64,000 nucleotides of DNA, taken from Kineococcus mangrovi. Lineage in GTDB: Bacteria > Actinomycetota > Actinomycetes > Actinomycetales > Kineococcaceae. The notes beneath the pieces are model-generated. The model was not told the origin of the DNA and ran no database searches. It saw only the letters and a program-made list of their open reading frames with translations. How positions within the stretch are numbered: position 1 is the first letter of the stretch; the number at the start of each line of letters is the position of its first letter. The stretch lies in NCBI RefSeq assembly GCF_041320705.1, contig NZ_JBGGTQ010000005.1, positions 248,001 through 312,000 of the forward strand. Reading direction: 5' to 3'. A program made the position numbers and the translations under genes. Below, one piece after another: positions 28,041-35,379 of this stretch.

Positions 28041-29798
28041 GTGGACGAGGACCTGCGCCGTGGACTGCTCAAGCTGTCCTCCGACGTGCTGCAGGGCACG
28101 ATGCGGGCCGCGGAGGCGATCGAACCGACGGTCACCCCGGCCCAGCTGCGGGTCCTGGCCGTCCTGGCCGACGGCGGCCCCCTGACGGTGAGCGCCCTGG
28201 CCGCGCACCTGGGCGTGGCCGTGTCCACCGCCAGCCGGCTGGGGGACCGCCTCAGCGGCGCCGGTCTGCTGATCCGGCAGAACGGCACCGACAACCGCCG
28301 CGAGGTCGAGCTGGCCCTGACCCGCCGCGGGCGGCTGGTCGCCGGGCGCTGGGCCGACGCGCGGGTGGAGGTCCTGTCCGACCTGCTGGCCCAGCTCGAG
28401 CACCCCGCCCGCCGGGCCGTCGAGGACGGGGTGCGCGTCCCGCCACCGCAGACCGCGAGCCCGCCGGGGACCCCGTCGGCCCCCGCCCGACCCGAAGGGG
28501 CCGCCGGGCCGGTGCCGGAGCCGGTCCGCACCCCCGCCTGGGCGCGGGCGGACGCCACGTCCCCGGCGTGCCACCGCCTCTCCGGCGCGCTGCGGGCCGC
28601 CGACCCGCACACGGCCCCCGACGTCCTGGTCACCGAGCTCGCCGAGGTCCTGGACTCCGCCGCGGTCGTCCTGCGGGTGCGCTCCCCCGACGGGCGGGTC
28701 CTGCGCCCGGTGTCCTGGCGGGGCCCGGCGGACGCGCCGGCGCCGCGGGAGGAACCGGTGGACCGCAGCCCGGCCGGCCAGGCCCTGCGACTGGACGACC
28801 TCGTCGTGGAGGTCGAGGGCGAGGTCGTGGTCGCGCACGCGCCCCTGACCCGCGCCGCGCAGCGCCTGGGCGTGGTCAGCGTCCACTGGCAGGCCCCCGC
28901 AGGGCAGGACGACCCCGGCGCGAGCGCCGCGCAGACGCAGGTGCGGGCGGGCCCACCGGAACGGTGGTCGGACCTGCTGCTGGCCCTGGTCGCGACCGCC
29001 GGGGCGCAGCTGGAGGCCGCCAGCACCGGCAGCCGGCGGATGCACCTGGCCTCCCGCACGCAGGAGTGGACCGTCGCCGCCGAGATCCAGGCCCGCCAGT
29101 CCGGCCCCGGCGCCGTCGCCGTCCTCGGGGCGCGCGCGGCCGCCCACACCGAGCCCTCGGCCAGCGGGGGCGCCGAGGCGCACGACCTGGAAGTGGTCAC
29201 GGCCCCGGCGCACCGCGACGGGCGACCGGGCACCGTGTCCCCGGTGCACCTGGACCTGGCCCTGGTGGACTGCCGCTCCCGGGGCCGGCAGGCCGCCGCG
29301 GCGACCGGGCTGGCCCTGGGCGCGCTGCGCCACGCCCGCAGCCTCGGGCTGGACCTGCCCGAGCAGGCCCGGCTCGTCGACCAGGCGGTCTTCGGCGAGC
29401 ACCGCGGCGAGCACGTCGTGGACGTGCTGCTGCTGCGCGTGGACTTCGACCCGTGGCGGGTGCACGTCCTGGCCAGTCCCGACACCACGGTCCACCTCCA
29501 GCGCGACACGTTCCTGCAGGAGCTGGACCTTCCGCGCCACGACCCCCTGGGCCTGACCGGGGAGGCCGACTACCGGGCCGTGTCCCTGGACCTCACCCGG
29601 GGCCAGCGCCTCCTGGTCACCGGGGACGGCTTCGGGCCGGTGCCCCAGCACGGCCGCCGCCGCGTGGAGACGGTCGCCAACCGGCTGCGCGACCTCAGCG
29701 CCGACGAGGTCGTGCGCCAGGTCATCACCGACCTGCTCGAGACCGCCGGCCCCGACGGCCCCGACGAGGACGCCACGGTCGTCTGCCTGGACCTGTGA
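28041..29798 (+). CDS. MarR-type HTH - GAF-like - PP2C (SpoIIE-type) phosphatase fusion
   Basis: 585 aa. Residues ~1-115 form a MarR winged helix (TPAQLRVLAVLADGGPLTVSALAAHLGVAVSTASRLGDRLSGAGLLIR...RREVELALTRRGR). After a Pro-rich linker, residues ~180-335 look like a GAF domain (LVTELAEVLDSAAVVLRVRSPDGRVL...AHAPL). Residues ~345-585 follow the SpoIIE/RsbU phosphatase layout: WTVAAEIQ, LDLALVDCRSRGRQAAAATGLALGAL, LLVTGDGFG and EDATVVCL. The first metal-site GGDxxD is degenerate (GGAEAHD), but the Asp of TGDG and of EDAT remain. GTG 28041 has AGGATGG upstream. It is divergent from the rhodopsin operon. A DNA-binding domain on a PP2C is unusual; ligand and partner are unknown. Confidence 0.85.
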   Translation: MDEDLRRGLLKLSSDVLQGTMRAAEAIEPTVTPAQLRVLAVLADGGPLTVSALAAHLGVAVSTASRLGDRLSGAGLLIRQNGTDNRREVELALTRRGRLVAGRWADARVEVLSDLLAQLEHPARRAVEDGVRVPPPQTASPPGTPSAPARPEGAAGPVPEPVRTPAWARADATSPACHRLSGALRAADPHTAPDVLVTELAEVLDSAAVVLRVRSPDGRVLRPVSWRGPADAPAPREEPVDRSPAGQALRLDDLVVEVEGEVVVAHAPLTRAAQRLGVVSVHWQAPAGQDDPGASAAQTQVRAGPPERWSDLLLALVATAGAQLEAASTGSRRMHLASRTQEWTVAAEIQARQSGPGAVAVLGARAAAHTEPSASGGAEAHDLEVVTAPAHRDGRPGTVSPVHLDLALVDCRSRGRQAAAATGLALGALRHARSLGLDLPEQARLVDQAVFGEHRGEHVVDVLLLRVDFDPWRVHVLASPDTTVHLQRDTFLQELDLPRHDPLGLTGEADYRAVSLDLTRGQRLLVTGDGFGPVPQHGRRRVETVANRLRDLSADEVVRQVITDLLETAGPDGPDEDATVVCLDL

Positions 29799-29829
29799 GC
29801 CGACCCCTCACCAGTCAGACCCCTCACCC

Positions 29830-30693
29830 TCAGGGCCGGGCGGGTTCGGCGTGCGCGTTGACGGCCGCCACCAGCGCCCGCCGCGCCACCGCACCGACCT
29901 CCCGCAGCGCACCCGCGCGCGAGGTCGCCTCCACGCTCGTGATGGCCGCGCCGTCGTCCTCGGCGGCCAGGTCCACGATCGCCAGGACCCGCGCAGCGGT
30001 CTGCAGGACCCGCATCGCCCGCGGCGACGTCACCGGCGGCACCGCGTCCCCGACGAGACCACCGTCGCGGACGGCGGCGATCCGGTCGGCGGCCTCCTCG
30101 CGCCAGCGCGCCACGTCCAGGCTCGCCAGCGCCTGCGTCGCCGTACCCAGCGCCACCCGCAGCTCCCGCTCGGACTCGGCCACGCTGGAGCTGTCCGGCA
30201 CCCGGCGCGCAGCGGCGGTGCGCACCGCCCACGTCACGAACGCCCCCGGCTCCAGGACCGAACCGAACTCGCTCACCTCCGGCACCAGCGCCCACCGTCC
30301 CTCGTGACCGTCGACCTCGGCCACGACGCACTCCCCGGCCTCCAACGCGGCCACGTTGACCTCGGCCGGGCCCGGCAACCCGCGCGGATCACCCGGCACC
30401 GGCAGCGCCAGCAGCAACCGCCCCCCGCACCCACCCCGCCCGCCGGGCCCCGCAGCGCACTCGGCGAACCCGGCCAGCAACGTCGTCACGTCGTCCGGGA
30501 CCGACCGCACCCCCGGCAGCGCCGCACCCTCCCACCGCACCACGTGCGGTTCGTCCTGACGGGTCACGGCGGCCACGGCGGCATCCAGGGAGACGTCGGC
30601 GCTCAGCACACCGGTGCCCCAGGCGGCCAACCGCGCGGAGCGGGGCAGGTCCAGCACAGCGGCGAGGATACGACTCGTTAGGGTCCCCACCAT
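29830..30693 (-). CDS. Conserved hypothetical actinobacterial protein
   Basis: 287 aa, no transmembrane segment. It starts MVGTLTSRILAAVLDLPRSARLAAWGTGVLSADVSLDAAVAAVTRQDEPH and contains FGSVLEPGAFVTWAVRTAAARRVP and a Leu/Ala-rich helical C-terminus. I do not recognise a family with a known reaction. The ATG at 30693 overlaps the start codon of the divergent ABC ATPase by two bases; GTG 30690 is the alternative. Conserved coding bias and length support a real gene. Confidence 0.72.
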   Translation of the reverse strand: MVGTLTSRILAAVLDLPRSARLAAWGTGVLSADVSLDAAVAAVTRQDEPHVVRWEGAALPGVRSVPDDVTTLLAGFAECAAGPGGRGGCGGRLLLALPVPGDPRGLPGPAEVNVAALEAGECVVAEVDGHEGRWALVPEVSEFGSVLEPGAFVTWAVRTAAARRVPDSSSVAESERELRVALGTATQALASLDVARWREEAADRIAAVRDGGLVGDAVPPVTSPRAMRVLQTAARVLAIVDLAAEDDGAAITSVEATSRAGALREVGAVARRALVAAVNAHAEPARP

Positions 30694-31474
30694 GAGCGAC
30701 GTGCTGGACCTGTCCACGGTGACCGTCCGCCGGGGGAGCAGCGTGCTGCTCGACGCCGTCGACCTGGCCGTGGACAGCGGGCAACGATGGGTCGTCCTGG
30801 GCCCCAACGGCGCCGGGAAGTCCACGCTGCTGTCCATCGCCGCCGGCCGCCTGTTCCCCACCTCCGGCACCGTCGGCATCCTCGGGGAGGTCCTGGGTCG
30901 CGTCGACGTCTTCGAGCTGCGCCCCCGCATCGGCCTGGCCAGCACCGCCCTGGCCGGGGCCGTGCCGAACCGGGAGAAGGTCCGCGACGTCGTCGTCACC
31001 GCCGCCTACGGCGTCACCGGCCGCTGGAACGAGGCCTACGACCCCGACGACGAGGCCCGCGCCGACGACCTGCTCGCCCTCCTCGGCGTCGCCCACCTCG
31101 CCCGACGCGCCTTCGGCACCCTCTCGGACGGGGAACGCAAGCGCACCCAGATCGCCCGCGCCCTCATGACCGACCCCGAACTGCTGCTGCTGGACGAACC
31201 CGCCGGCGGCCTCGACCTCGGTGGCCGCGAAGACCTGCTGCGGCGGCTGACGGCGCTCGCGGCCGACCCCGACGCCCCGACCCCGGTCATGGTCACCCAC
31301 CACGTCGAGGAGATCCCCGTGGGCACCAGCCACGCCCTGCTGCTGCGGGCCGGGCAGGTCGTGGCGGCCGGGCCGGTCGAGCAGACCCTGACCTCGGCGG
31401 CGCTGTCGGACACCTTCGGCCTCGCGCTGGAGGTCAGCGCCCGCGACGGCCGGTACGCCGCCCGCGCCGTCTGA
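30692..31474 (+). CDS. Stand-alone ABC ATPase (YlmA-like)
   Basis: 260 aa single ABC domain: Walker A GPNGAGKST, signature LSDGERKRT, Walker B LLLLDEPAGGLD, H-loop MVTHHVEE. No permease gene is adjacent, so it may act with a distant membrane partner or as a soluble ATPase, as for YlmA-type proteins. ATG 30692 is 7 nt downstream of TAGGGT (30679-30684) with no Shine-Dalgarno, a textbook leaderless layout. It is divergent from, and overlaps the start codon of, the hypothetical gene at 29830-30693. Confidence 0.88.
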   Translation: MSDVLDLSTVTVRRGSSVLLDAVDLAVDSGQRWVVLGPNGAGKSTLLSIAAGRLFPTSGTVGILGEVLGRVDVFELRPRIGLASTALAGAVPNREKVRDVVVTAAYGVTGRWNEAYDPDDEARADDLLALLGVAHLARRAFGTLSDGERKRTQIARALMTDPELLLLDEPAGGLDLGGREDLLRRLTALAADPDAPTPVMVTHHVEEIPVGTSHALLLRAGQVVAAGPVEQTLTSAALSDTFGLALEVSARDGRYAARAV

Positions 31475-31653
31475 GGTTGCACGGGCTCTGCCGGGGGAGC
31501 GGTCGCCCGGCGGGGGCGTGGGGCGATTCGGTCCGCCGCTCCCGGGTGACGCCGGTGGCCGCGCTCGCGCTCACGCCGACGAGCGCGACCGCGCGCATAT
31601 GACGAAAGTCGTGTGGGCGCGGCTCATGTCGATGCCGGTCGGATACTGGCTGC
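31475..31653. other. Intergenic stretch at the edge of the accessory region
   Basis: Gene-free gap of 179 bases, the first clearly less GC-rich spacer of the 31.5-35.4 kb accessory stretch. A weak 6-bp stem (GCCGGG at 31490, CCCGGC at 31506) might end the ABC transcript. Nothing else is recognised. Confidence 0.4.
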
Positions 31654-31869
31654 ATGACGCCACCCGAGGCCGACCCCACGGGTCCACGTCGCCGTCCCGT
31701 CAGTCGAGTGTTGGTGGCGCTCCTGGCTGCCACGCTGGCCGGGAACACAACGGCAGCGTTCCTCAGCCTCGCTAGCTGGACAGCGTGGCAGCGCGGCGTG
31801 CTGGGCGGCGTGGTCACCGTCGTCATCGTGGGTCTGCTTTGGAGATGGGCCTTCCAGCCCCCCAAATAG
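31654..31869 (+). CDS. Small two-helix membrane protein
   Basis: 71 aa. A polar Pro/Arg-rich N-terminus (TPPEADPTGPRRRPVS) precedes two hydrophobic helices (VLVALLAATLAGNTTAAFLSL and VLGGVVTVVIVGLLWRWAF). No family recognised. The ATG at 31654 lacks a ribosome site. It is the first of several unplaced genes in the accessory stretch, and its codon use is slightly less GC3-biased than its neighbours. Confidence 0.5.
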   Translation: MTPPEADPTGPRRRPVSRVLVALLAATLAGNTTAAFLSLASWTAWQRGVLGGVVTVVIVGLLWRWAFQPPK

Positions 31870-31927
31870 CTCGAACCGCTCGATCGTCCCGCGTTGTGCG
31901 CGGCAGGTCATGCCCGGTGAGCAGGAG

Positions 31928-32635
31928 TCAGGTGAGTGGCTGACCGGTCTCCTGGGCCGGAAGGACGCGCAGGTGCCCCGCCGGCAGCCCCTGCAGCCAG
32001 ACGCTCGCCTCCTCCAGCGCTGCCCGCAGCACCTGCACGGGACTGCTCCCCTCCCACTCACTGGCCGGGTACTCCGTCCCCGGCACCGGGATCGCCACCA
32101 TCCAGCTCCACGACCCCGACTCCCCGGCCGGGGCGTACCCGACGCTCACGTCCATGCCCGCGTCCTCGTCGGGCAGGTGGCAGCACAACCGGGCCACGTC
32201 CGCCAGCAGCTGCGACCATCCTCGCCACGACCATGCCAACTCCTGGACGAGGTCGTCCACCTCACTCGGGACCGGGACCTCACCTGTAGTGGAGAGGGTC
32301 TTGGTGAGCTCGTCGATCACCGCGGCGGGATGACCGGCCAGCTCGTAGGCGTCCTCGCCGGAGTGCGGAAGCCCGAAGTTGACCTCCCAGGACAGGTCGA
32401 CTCCCTCGTCCTCGCCCAGCTGGCTGTAGGGCACGTAGGCCAGGGTGAAGCCGCAGCTCGCAGGATCTAGGGCGATCATCGAGGCCAGCACCGTCGTGAT
32501 GGCCTGCTCCACCTCTGACCAGGGACGAGGGTCGCTCCACCCCTTCGCGTTCGGCGGGACGGCGAGGTCTTCTCGGTAGGCCACAGATCGAGCATCGCCA
32601 GACAGCTGGTCCCACGCCACCGACTTCACGGTCAT
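31928..32635 (-). CDS. Hypothetical protein
   Basis: 235 aa, soluble, rather acidic, Trp-rich (WSEVEQAITT, LSWEVNFGLP, LAWSWRGWSQLL, SGSWSWMVAIP). No domain recognised. The alternating aromatic and acidic composition is common among cytoplasmic immunity-type proteins, but nothing here proves that role and no toxin gene is next to it. ATG 32635 has no clear ribosome site; the CGGTCATCCCG repeat begins at the start codon. Confidence 0.55.
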   Translation of the reverse strand: MTVKSVAWDQLSGDARSVAYREDLAVPPNAKGWSDPRPWSEVEQAITTVLASMIALDPASCGFTLAYVPYSQLGEDEGVDLSWEVNFGLPHSGEDAYELAGHPAAVIDELTKTLSTTGEVPVPSEVDDLVQELAWSWRGWSQLLADVARLCCHLPDEDAGMDVSVGYAPAGESGSWSWMVAIPVPGTEYPASEWEGSSPVQVLRAALEEASVWLQGLPAGHLRVLPAQETGQPLT

Positions 32636-32640
32636 CCCGT

Positions 32641-32673
32641 GGTGCGCGCGGGCGCGCGGTCATCCCGCTATGT
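32641..32673 (+). repeat. Short interspersed repeat, copy 1
   Basis: Begins GGTGCGCGCGGGCGCGCGG and ends TCATCCCGCTATGT. It matches copy 2 at 32756-32790 at all but a few positions; both contain a GCGCGC-NNN-GCGCGC type stem. Confidence 0.6.
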
Positions 32674-32755
32674 GCGTCATGACTGCCCGATGATCTTGCT
32701 CTCATGTCGATGAGCGAAGTCAAGCTGATCGCGACGATCACCTGCATATCGTCGC

Positions 32756-32790
32756 GGTGCGCGCGAAGCGCGCGGTCATCCCGCTTATGT
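32756..32790 (+). repeat. Short interspersed repeat, copy 2
   Basis: Begins GGTGCGCGCGAAGCGCGCGG and ends TCATCCCGCTTATGT. GCGCGC-GAA-GCGCGC is a perfect small hairpin. The core CGGTCATCCCG recurs at 32629, 32657, 32773 and 35251, that is, on both sides of the PH-domain gene and the IS element. Confidence 0.6.
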
Positions 32791-32889
32791 GGGTGATCGG
32801 CGTCTGAGTGTGGTCACCCCCAGCCACGGCGCCCCTACACTCGCTGAGCAGCGAAATCACCGAACGCGGTCCGGAGCACACAAGCAGCC

Positions 32890-33453
32890 ATGCCTCAACG
32901 GGTCCCACCCCGGCGCCGGCGCATCCGCGACACGGTGTGGTCACGTCGAGGACGACGCGCCGTCGGCACCTTGTACGTGCTGTGCTTCTGGATCGCCTTC
33001 ATCTGGATCTGCCCCGAAGTCCCCATCGACCAGCTCCACTACCCCGCCGCGGTGCTCGCCCTCACCGCCTTGGTCGCCTACCGGCTGCTCGTCGCACCCC
33101 ACCTGCGACTGCAAGAACACTCATTGGTCGTCACTGACCTCCTGCGGACCTGGCGGATCCCCTACGGCCAGATCGAGAAGGTGGACGCCAGCAGCGGGCT
33201 GTCCCTCCTCCTTCAAGGAGGTGAAGAGGTCACCGTGGCGGCGATGTCCTCATCGCTACTGACGGCTCTGGATCGGGAGCGACGCCTGAAAGCTCTGGCA
33301 GTTGAGCTTGAAGCTCGGATCGCTGCCGCAGATGCAGGCTTCGAGCAGATACCTGAGGCGTCCTGGTCGCCTCTGATGAAGAGGAGCTTGACTCTTCTCG
33401 GCTTCGTCGCCCTGACCTACGCAGTCGCGCTGGTCTGCAAGCTCATCTTCTGA
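32890..33453 (+). CDS. Membrane protein with bacterial PH-like domain
   Basis: 187 aa. Two N-terminal helices (AVGTLYVLCFWIAFIWICPEV and YPAAVLALTALVAYRLLVAP) are followed by a PH-like stretch (LRLQEHSLVVTDLLRTWRIPYGQIEKVDAS) and a C-terminal helix (LTLLGFVALTYAVALVCKLIF). The 'rIPy.qI..v' pattern is typical of bPH2/bPH6 domains. Function unknown. ATG 32890 has a weak GGAG 15 nt upstream; TACACT at 32833-32838 could be a -10 box. Confidence 0.65.
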   Translation: MPQRVPPRRRRIRDTVWSRRGRRAVGTLYVLCFWIAFIWICPEVPIDQLHYPAAVLALTALVAYRLLVAPHLRLQEHSLVVTDLLRTWRIPYGQIEKVDASSGLSLLLQGGEEVTVAAMSSSLLTALDRERRLKALAVELEARIAAADAGFEQIPEASWSPLMKRSLTLLGFVALTYAVALVCKLIF

Positions 33454-33698
33454 CCACGACGTCTTCGTCAAAGCCGCAGGAAGCACAAGACCTCCCCGTG
33501 GTCGCATAGGCGCCCAAGGAGGCCTGGTCGCGACGTCGACCTCGCGGGCATCCCGCTGACCAGGACGTCCGGACGCACGCACATGACGATCTGCGAGCGG
33601 TCAGCTCCGGGCCTCTCAGCTGACAAGGGGTGCCTCTCGGGTGCACCGCAGCAGACATGATCGACGCATGAAGACCTGGCGCGGCTGGGTCAAGTCCT
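33454..33698. other. Region left of the IS element, possibly a broken gene
   Basis: No well-supported gene. An ATG at 33668 opens MKTWRGWVKSS and runs straight into the left end of the IS element, so a gene may have been cut by the insertion. I could not find a matching continuation on the right side. Confidence 0.35.
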
Positions 33699-35143
33699 CA
33701 GAGGTGGTGTACGACGGTTTCCTCGTGATGCTTCGTACGGTCAGGTCGTCAAGGCCTGCATCGTGAGGTCGGAGTTCACCTCCACCGGGCTCTGCGCGGC
33801 GTCGGCCGGGCTGGTGGGGTCGTCCGGGTCGGTGCCGCCGGGCATCGACGTGAGCCGGCAACGACCCAGCAGATCCAGCCCGAGGTAACGCCGGCCCTCG
33901 GTCCACTCATCGTCCTGCTCAGCCAGCACCGCCCCCACCAGCCGGATGAGGGAGGCGCGGTCAGGGAAGATCCCCACGACGTCGGTGCGGCGGCGGATCT
34001 CCCGGTTCAACCGCTCCTGCGGGTTGTTGGACCAGACCTGACGCCACACCTCCTTCGGGAAGGCGGTGAACGCCAGGACGTCGGCGCGGGCGGCGTCCAA
34101 GTGCTCAGCGACCTGCGGCAGCTTGACCTGGACCGCATCCAGCAGCCGGTCGAACTGGGCGTGCACCGACCCCGCATCGGGCTGGTCGTAGACGCTGTGC
34201 AGCAACGTCTTCACCCAAGGCCAACTCGTCTTCGGCGTCACCGCCATCAAGTTCGCCGCGTAGTGCGTCCGACACCTCTGCCAGGACACTCCAGTCAGGG
34301 TGGCCCCGATCGCGGCGACCAGGCCGGCGTGCGCGTCGGAGGTCACCAGCCGGACACCGGACAGGCCGCGGGCGGTGAGATCGCGGAAGAACCCGAGCCA
34401 GCCGGCTCCGTCCTCGGCCGAGGAGACCTGCAGACCCAGGATCTCCCGGTGCCCGTCGGCGTTGACCCCCACCGCCAGCAGAGCGTGCACGTTTGCGACC
34501 CGGCCGTCCTCGCGGACCTTCATCACCAGCGCGTCAGCGGCGAGGAACGTGTAGGGCCCGGCGTCCAGGCGGCGGGTCCGGAACGCTTCGACCTGCGCGT
34601 CCAGGTCCTTGGCCATCTCGCTGACCTGCGACTTCGACAACCTGGTGATGCCCAACGTCTCGACCAGCTTCTCCATCCGGCGGGTGGAGACCCCCAGCGG
34701 GTAGGCGGTGGCGACGACGGTGGTCAGGGCTCGTTCGGCGCGGCGGCGCCGCTCCAGCAGCCAGTCGGGGAAGTAGGAGCCTGAGCGCAGCTTGGGGATG
34801 GCCACGTCGATGGTGCCCATCCGGGTATCGAAGTCGCGGTGACGGTAGCCGTTGCGGACGTTGACCCGCTCCGGGCTCGACGCGCCGTACTGCGCGCCGC
34901 AGACGGCGTCGGCCTCAGCGGACATGAGGGTGTCGATGAACGAGCGCAGCATCGAGCGCATCAGGTCCGGGCTGGCCTGGGACAGCTGCTCGTCCAGCAG
35001 GTGGGCAGGGTCCATCATGGGGTTGGCGGTCATCGTGTTGGTCTCCTTCAAAGGCACTGTGAGAGGTCCTTCGAAGCATCACGCGGTGGCCGCCTTCTCC
35101 GTGTCAGCCACGCCCGTCAGCGGGGTGGTCGCGCACCACTCTG
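33699..35143 (-). mobile_element. IS256-family insertion sequence
   Basis: About 1.45 kb around one transposase gene. Imperfect terminal repeats are CAGAGGTGGTGTACGAC at 33699-33715 and, reading inward on the other strand, CAGAGTGGTGCGCGAC at 35128-35143. A second inner pair, CGTGATGCTTCG (33724-33735) and its reverse complement (35072-35083), lies closer to the gene, at unequal distances from the outer repeats. No clear target-site duplication is visible, so the exact ends are uncertain. Confidence 0.7.
33741..35033 (-). CDS. IS256 (mutator-type) transposase
   Basis: 430 aa, full length and apparently intact. Landmarks are VRNGYRHRDFDTRMGTIDVAIPKLRSGSYFP, FLAADALVMKVREDGRV (first Asp of the DDE triad region), VTSDAHAGLVAAI (second Asp) and the C-terminal NNPQERLNREIRRRTDVVGIFPD with the catalytic Glu. 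ATG 35033 has AAGGAG about 9 nt upstream; the frame is open to 35057. It inserts copies of the element by a DDE mechanism. Confidence 0.95.
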   Translation of the reverse strand: MTANPMMDPAHLLDEQLSQASPDLMRSMLRSFIDTLMSAEADAVCGAQYGASSPERVNVRNGYRHRDFDTRMGTIDVAIPKLRSGSYFPDWLLERRRRAERALTTVVATAYPLGVSTRRMEKLVETLGITRLSKSQVSEMAKDLDAQVEAFRTRRLDAGPYTFLAADALVMKVREDGRVANVHALLAVGVNADGHREILGLQVSSAEDGAGWLGFFRDLTARGLSGVRLVTSDAHAGLVAAIGATLTGVSWQRCRTHYAANLMAVTPKTSWPWVKTLLHSVYDQPDAGSVHAQFDRLLDAVQVKLPQVAEHLDAARADVLAFTAFPKEVWRQVWSNNPQERLNREIRRRTDVVGIFPDRASLIRLVGAVLAEQDDEWTEGRRYLGLDLLGRCRLTSMPGGTDPDDPTSPADAAQSPVEVNSDLTMQALTT

Positions 35144-35379
35144 GTGGACTCCACTCGCGGCTACTTCCTCATTGACCGTCGTCGCCGCAGAACCGATACG
35201 ACAGGTTAGTCCAGCTCGGTACCCGCTCACGTCTCCTGCGGCCAGCATCGCGGTCATCCCGCGGCGGGTGTGGTCACCGCCTGCTCTGCGAAGCAGCCCC
35301 AGGGGTCGCGATACCTTGATCATCACGTGTCACCGGAACAGTCGGTACCCGGTGCTCCACCAGCCAGATCGGGACCCCT
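35144..35379. other. Gap between the IS element and the serine hydrolase
   Basis: Gene-free. It holds the fourth copy of CGGTCATCCCG (35251-35261) and a TACCTT -10-like box near 35311 that could serve the serine hydrolase. Confidence 0.4.

Noticed and set aside
33443-33658. Minus-strand ORF of 71 codons left of the IS
   Set aside because: No conserved sequence, no ribosome site, and codon use without the usual bias.
33691-35150. Target-site duplication of the IS element
   Set aside because: The bases outside the two outer repeats (AGTCCTCA and GGTGGACT) do not match.
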